Shown here: piece by piece, positions 62,695 to 64,000 of the stretch
How positions within the stretch are numbered: the stretch's first letter is position 1
Layout: each line of letters begins with the position of its first letter
From: Chitinophaga dinghuensis
Lineage (GTDB): Bacteria > Bacteroidota > Bacteroidia > Chitinophagales > Chitinophagaceae
Direction: 5' to 3'
Length of the DNA: 64,000 nucleotides
NCBI RefSeq assembly: GCF_003259435.1
Contig: NZ_QLMA01000005.1
Span: forward strand, 1 to 64,000
Program-made: the position numbers and the translations under genes
Notes under the pieces: generated by a model
The model's database searches: none
What the model was told of the DNA's origin: nothing
The model's input: only the letters and a program-made list of their open reading frames with translations

Positions 62695-63588
62695 TTACTG
62701 CCATTTCAGGTGCCAGGAAACACCCTTCCAAAAAGCCTTCAAGTGTTCAGATTCCCTGCGGAGCAAAAAACCAAGGGTATTTTTGGGTATAGTGATACAG
62801 GTGAAATAGCCTGCAAACAATAGCAACTGATGCCACTTCACATTTCTCCGCATGAATAAAATCCGGTTACGGGTGAGGTAGTAAGTCTTTAGCGGGGAGT
62901 TTTTACCGGTGGAGGCAGACTCCTTATGGTAGATAAGCGCTGCAGGCTGAAAGTACAACTGGTAGCCCTTTCTACGGAATTGCTCGCACCAGTCCAGTTC
63001 CTCATAATAGAGAAAATACATATCTGGCATCGGACCCACGTCTTCCAGCACACTTCTTTTTATCATCATCGCCCCGCCATGTGCATACCAGGTATTCGTC
63101 AGTTCGGCATACTGACCATCATCCCGTTGTCCTCTGCCAATCATGGAGTTGCGGCCGGTTAACACATCCATTTTGTTGTAGCCCGCATATTCAATGATGC
63201 CAGGTTCGTAGAAGAAATGAAATTTGGGGCTTACGATGCCAGCGTCGGGGTGCGACTGAAAAACCTCCAGCAGCGCAGGGATTAGTCCTGGTGTAAACTC
63301 TGTATCATTATTCACCAGGAACAGATATTCGCCGGTAGCGGCTTGTATGCCCAGGTTGTTTCCGCCAGCAAATCCCAGATTGGTTTCGCTGCGGATCACT
63401 TTAACCCATGGATAATCTTTTGCGTAGAGCGCGGTAGGATTTTCCGACGAAGCATTGTCTACCACTATCATCTCCACTCGCTCATAATCATTTCGGGCAA
63501 CAGACGCCAATAAGGCAGCTGTAACGGCTGCATTATTGTAGTTGACTGTTACAATAGAAACCAGCGGTATGTTGTTAACTTTCTGCAT
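62695..63588 (-). CDS. Glycosyltransferase family 2 (rhamnosyltransferase-like)
   Basis: 297 aa. GT-A fold: VSIVTVNYNNAAVTAALLAS, VVDNASSENPTAL, NLGFAGGNNLGIQAA, the DxD-like NNDTEF and YYEELDWCEQFRRKGY. Resembles WbbL/rhamnosyltransferase-like enzymes of O-antigen and exopolysaccharide assembly. It overlaps the upstream gene by 14 bp, a sign of translational coupling. Confidence 0.9.
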   Translation of the reverse strand: MQKVNNIPLVSIVTVNYNNAAVTAALLASVARNDYERVEMIVVDNASSENPTALYAKDYPWVKVIRSETNLGFAGGNNLGIQAATGEYLFLVNNDTEFTPGLIPALLEVFQSHPDAGIVSPKFHFFYEPGIIEYAGYNKMDVLTGRNSMIGRGQRDDGQYAELTNTWYAHGGAMMIKRSVLEDVGPMPDMYFLYYEELDWCEQFRRKGYQLYFQPAALIYHKESASTGKNSPLKTYYLTRNRILFMRRNVKWHQLLLFAGYFTCITIPKNTLGFLLRRESEHLKAFWKGVSWHLKWQ

Positions 63589-64000
63589 CTACCAACGGGT
63601 TGTTTACAGCGGTTTTATGATGACTGGTATGGATAAACGAAGTGCCGGCTCCTTTCAAACGGAATAGCAAACCCACCATGATGCCAATTGCTCTGGGCAG
63701 ACTGATTACCGCCTGTACGAAGTAACGGCTGAAGAACTTTCTTGGAATGGGCAACAACAGGCTGGCGGCGTTCAGCGACCAGAGTATCAGCCAGCACCAG
63801 TAAGGGATAAACAGGTAGGCGCCGAAAATGAAATAGATAACAGGGATGAATGTGAGATATGCCAGTAACAACATTCTGGGTGGCATCAGGTTATGGCAAA
63901 GAAATAAATTCAGGTAATCGAAATTTCCTTTGCGCAAGGCATCCCAACCATTTTTACGATATTCCCAGAGGTAGCTGTATTGGGCTGCCAGCCAACGTTT
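63575..64000 (-). CDS. Membrane glycosyltransferase family 2, C-terminal part (cut by window end)
   Basis: 141 residues visible; the frame continues past base 64000. The visible part starts KRWLAAQYSYLWEYRKNG, which contains an RW-LAAQ motif like the QxxRW of processive GT2 enzymes, then two or three membrane helices (MLLLAYLTFIPVIYFIFGAY; WCWLILWSLNAASLLL). The N-terminal catalytic half is outside. Likely a polymerising or membrane GT2 heading the minus-strand operon. Confidence 0.75.
   Translation of the reverse strand, partial: KRWLAAQYSYLWEYRKNGWDALRKGNFDYLNLFLCHNLMPPRMLLLAYLTFIPVIYFIFGAYLFIPYWCWLILWSLNAASLLLPIPRKFFSRYFVQAVISLPRAIGIMVGLLFRLKGAGTSFIHTSHHKTAVNNPLVDAES

Overview
The window comes from a chromosome of a Bacteroidota bacterium, most likely a Chitinophaga-like member of the Chitinophagaceae. 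Supporting signs are type IX secretion (T9SS) C-terminal signals of both type A and type B, SusC-style TonB receptors with an N-terminal carboxypeptidase-like domain, many SPII lipoproteins, DUF5686 and DUF3347 proteins, and promoters of the Bacteroidota form TTTG-N19/20-TAnnTTTG with few Shine-Dalgarno sites. No rRNA, tRNA, CRISPR array, transposase or prophage was seen.

Layout. 1-9.6 kb: the 3' end of a giant repeat adhesin with a T9SS type B tail, a small conserved protein, a GH20 hexosaminidase, an S41 protease lipoprotein and a secreted beta-sandwich protein. 9.7-17.8 kb: housekeeping genes (serA, infC, thrS) mixed with a serine hydrolase, a CDF metal exporter, an HD-domain oxygenase-like protein and a DUF3347 lipoprotein. 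17.9-29 kb: an ABC-F ATPase, then a heavy-metal efflux cluster made of an OmpR-type regulator, a sensor kinase, a TolC-like protein, an adaptor, an OprB-like porin and a CusA/CzcA pump. 11-bp phased TTTAA repeats in front of the tolC-like gene look like the regulator's operator. 29-42 kb: a slipin, trhO, a stand-alone receiver with a possible attenuator leader, a 37-residue membrane peptide, DUF5686, the methionine genes (metZ and osmC divergent from metX) and a TonB receptor.

42.3-49.2 kb holds the most interesting unit, a complete retron on the minus strand. A WGR/HEAT-repeat protein (1096 aa) and a winged-helix/SWIM zinc-finger protein (545 aa) are followed by a recognisable msr-msd non-coding RNA (a1/a2 14-nt complementary ends, two small msr hairpins, a long msd hairpin) and by a retron reverse transcriptase with NAxxH, YADD and VTG motifs. 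From memory, this gene set corresponds to the retron type with ARM/HEAT and WHSWIM partners (type XIII). Such systems are presumed anti-phage; the WGR/HEAT and SWIM proteins would be the effector/toxin side.

49.4-55.3 kb: ychF, an SpmA-SpmB fusion, a ~730-bp non-coding palindromic repeat block, a PH-like membrane protein, a thiamine-binding protein and a GNAT-nitrilase fusion. 55.4-64 kb: a glycan/exopolysaccharide cluster (five glycosyltransferases, one cut by the window end, and a flippase) with a PKD-repeat esterase carrying a T9SS tail.

A family of non-coding inverted repeats built on GCAAAGGCGCAAAG-like words occurs three times (about 28.9, 36.1-36.5 and 51.9-52.7 kb). It creates false open frames and probably forms large RNA/DNA hairpins.
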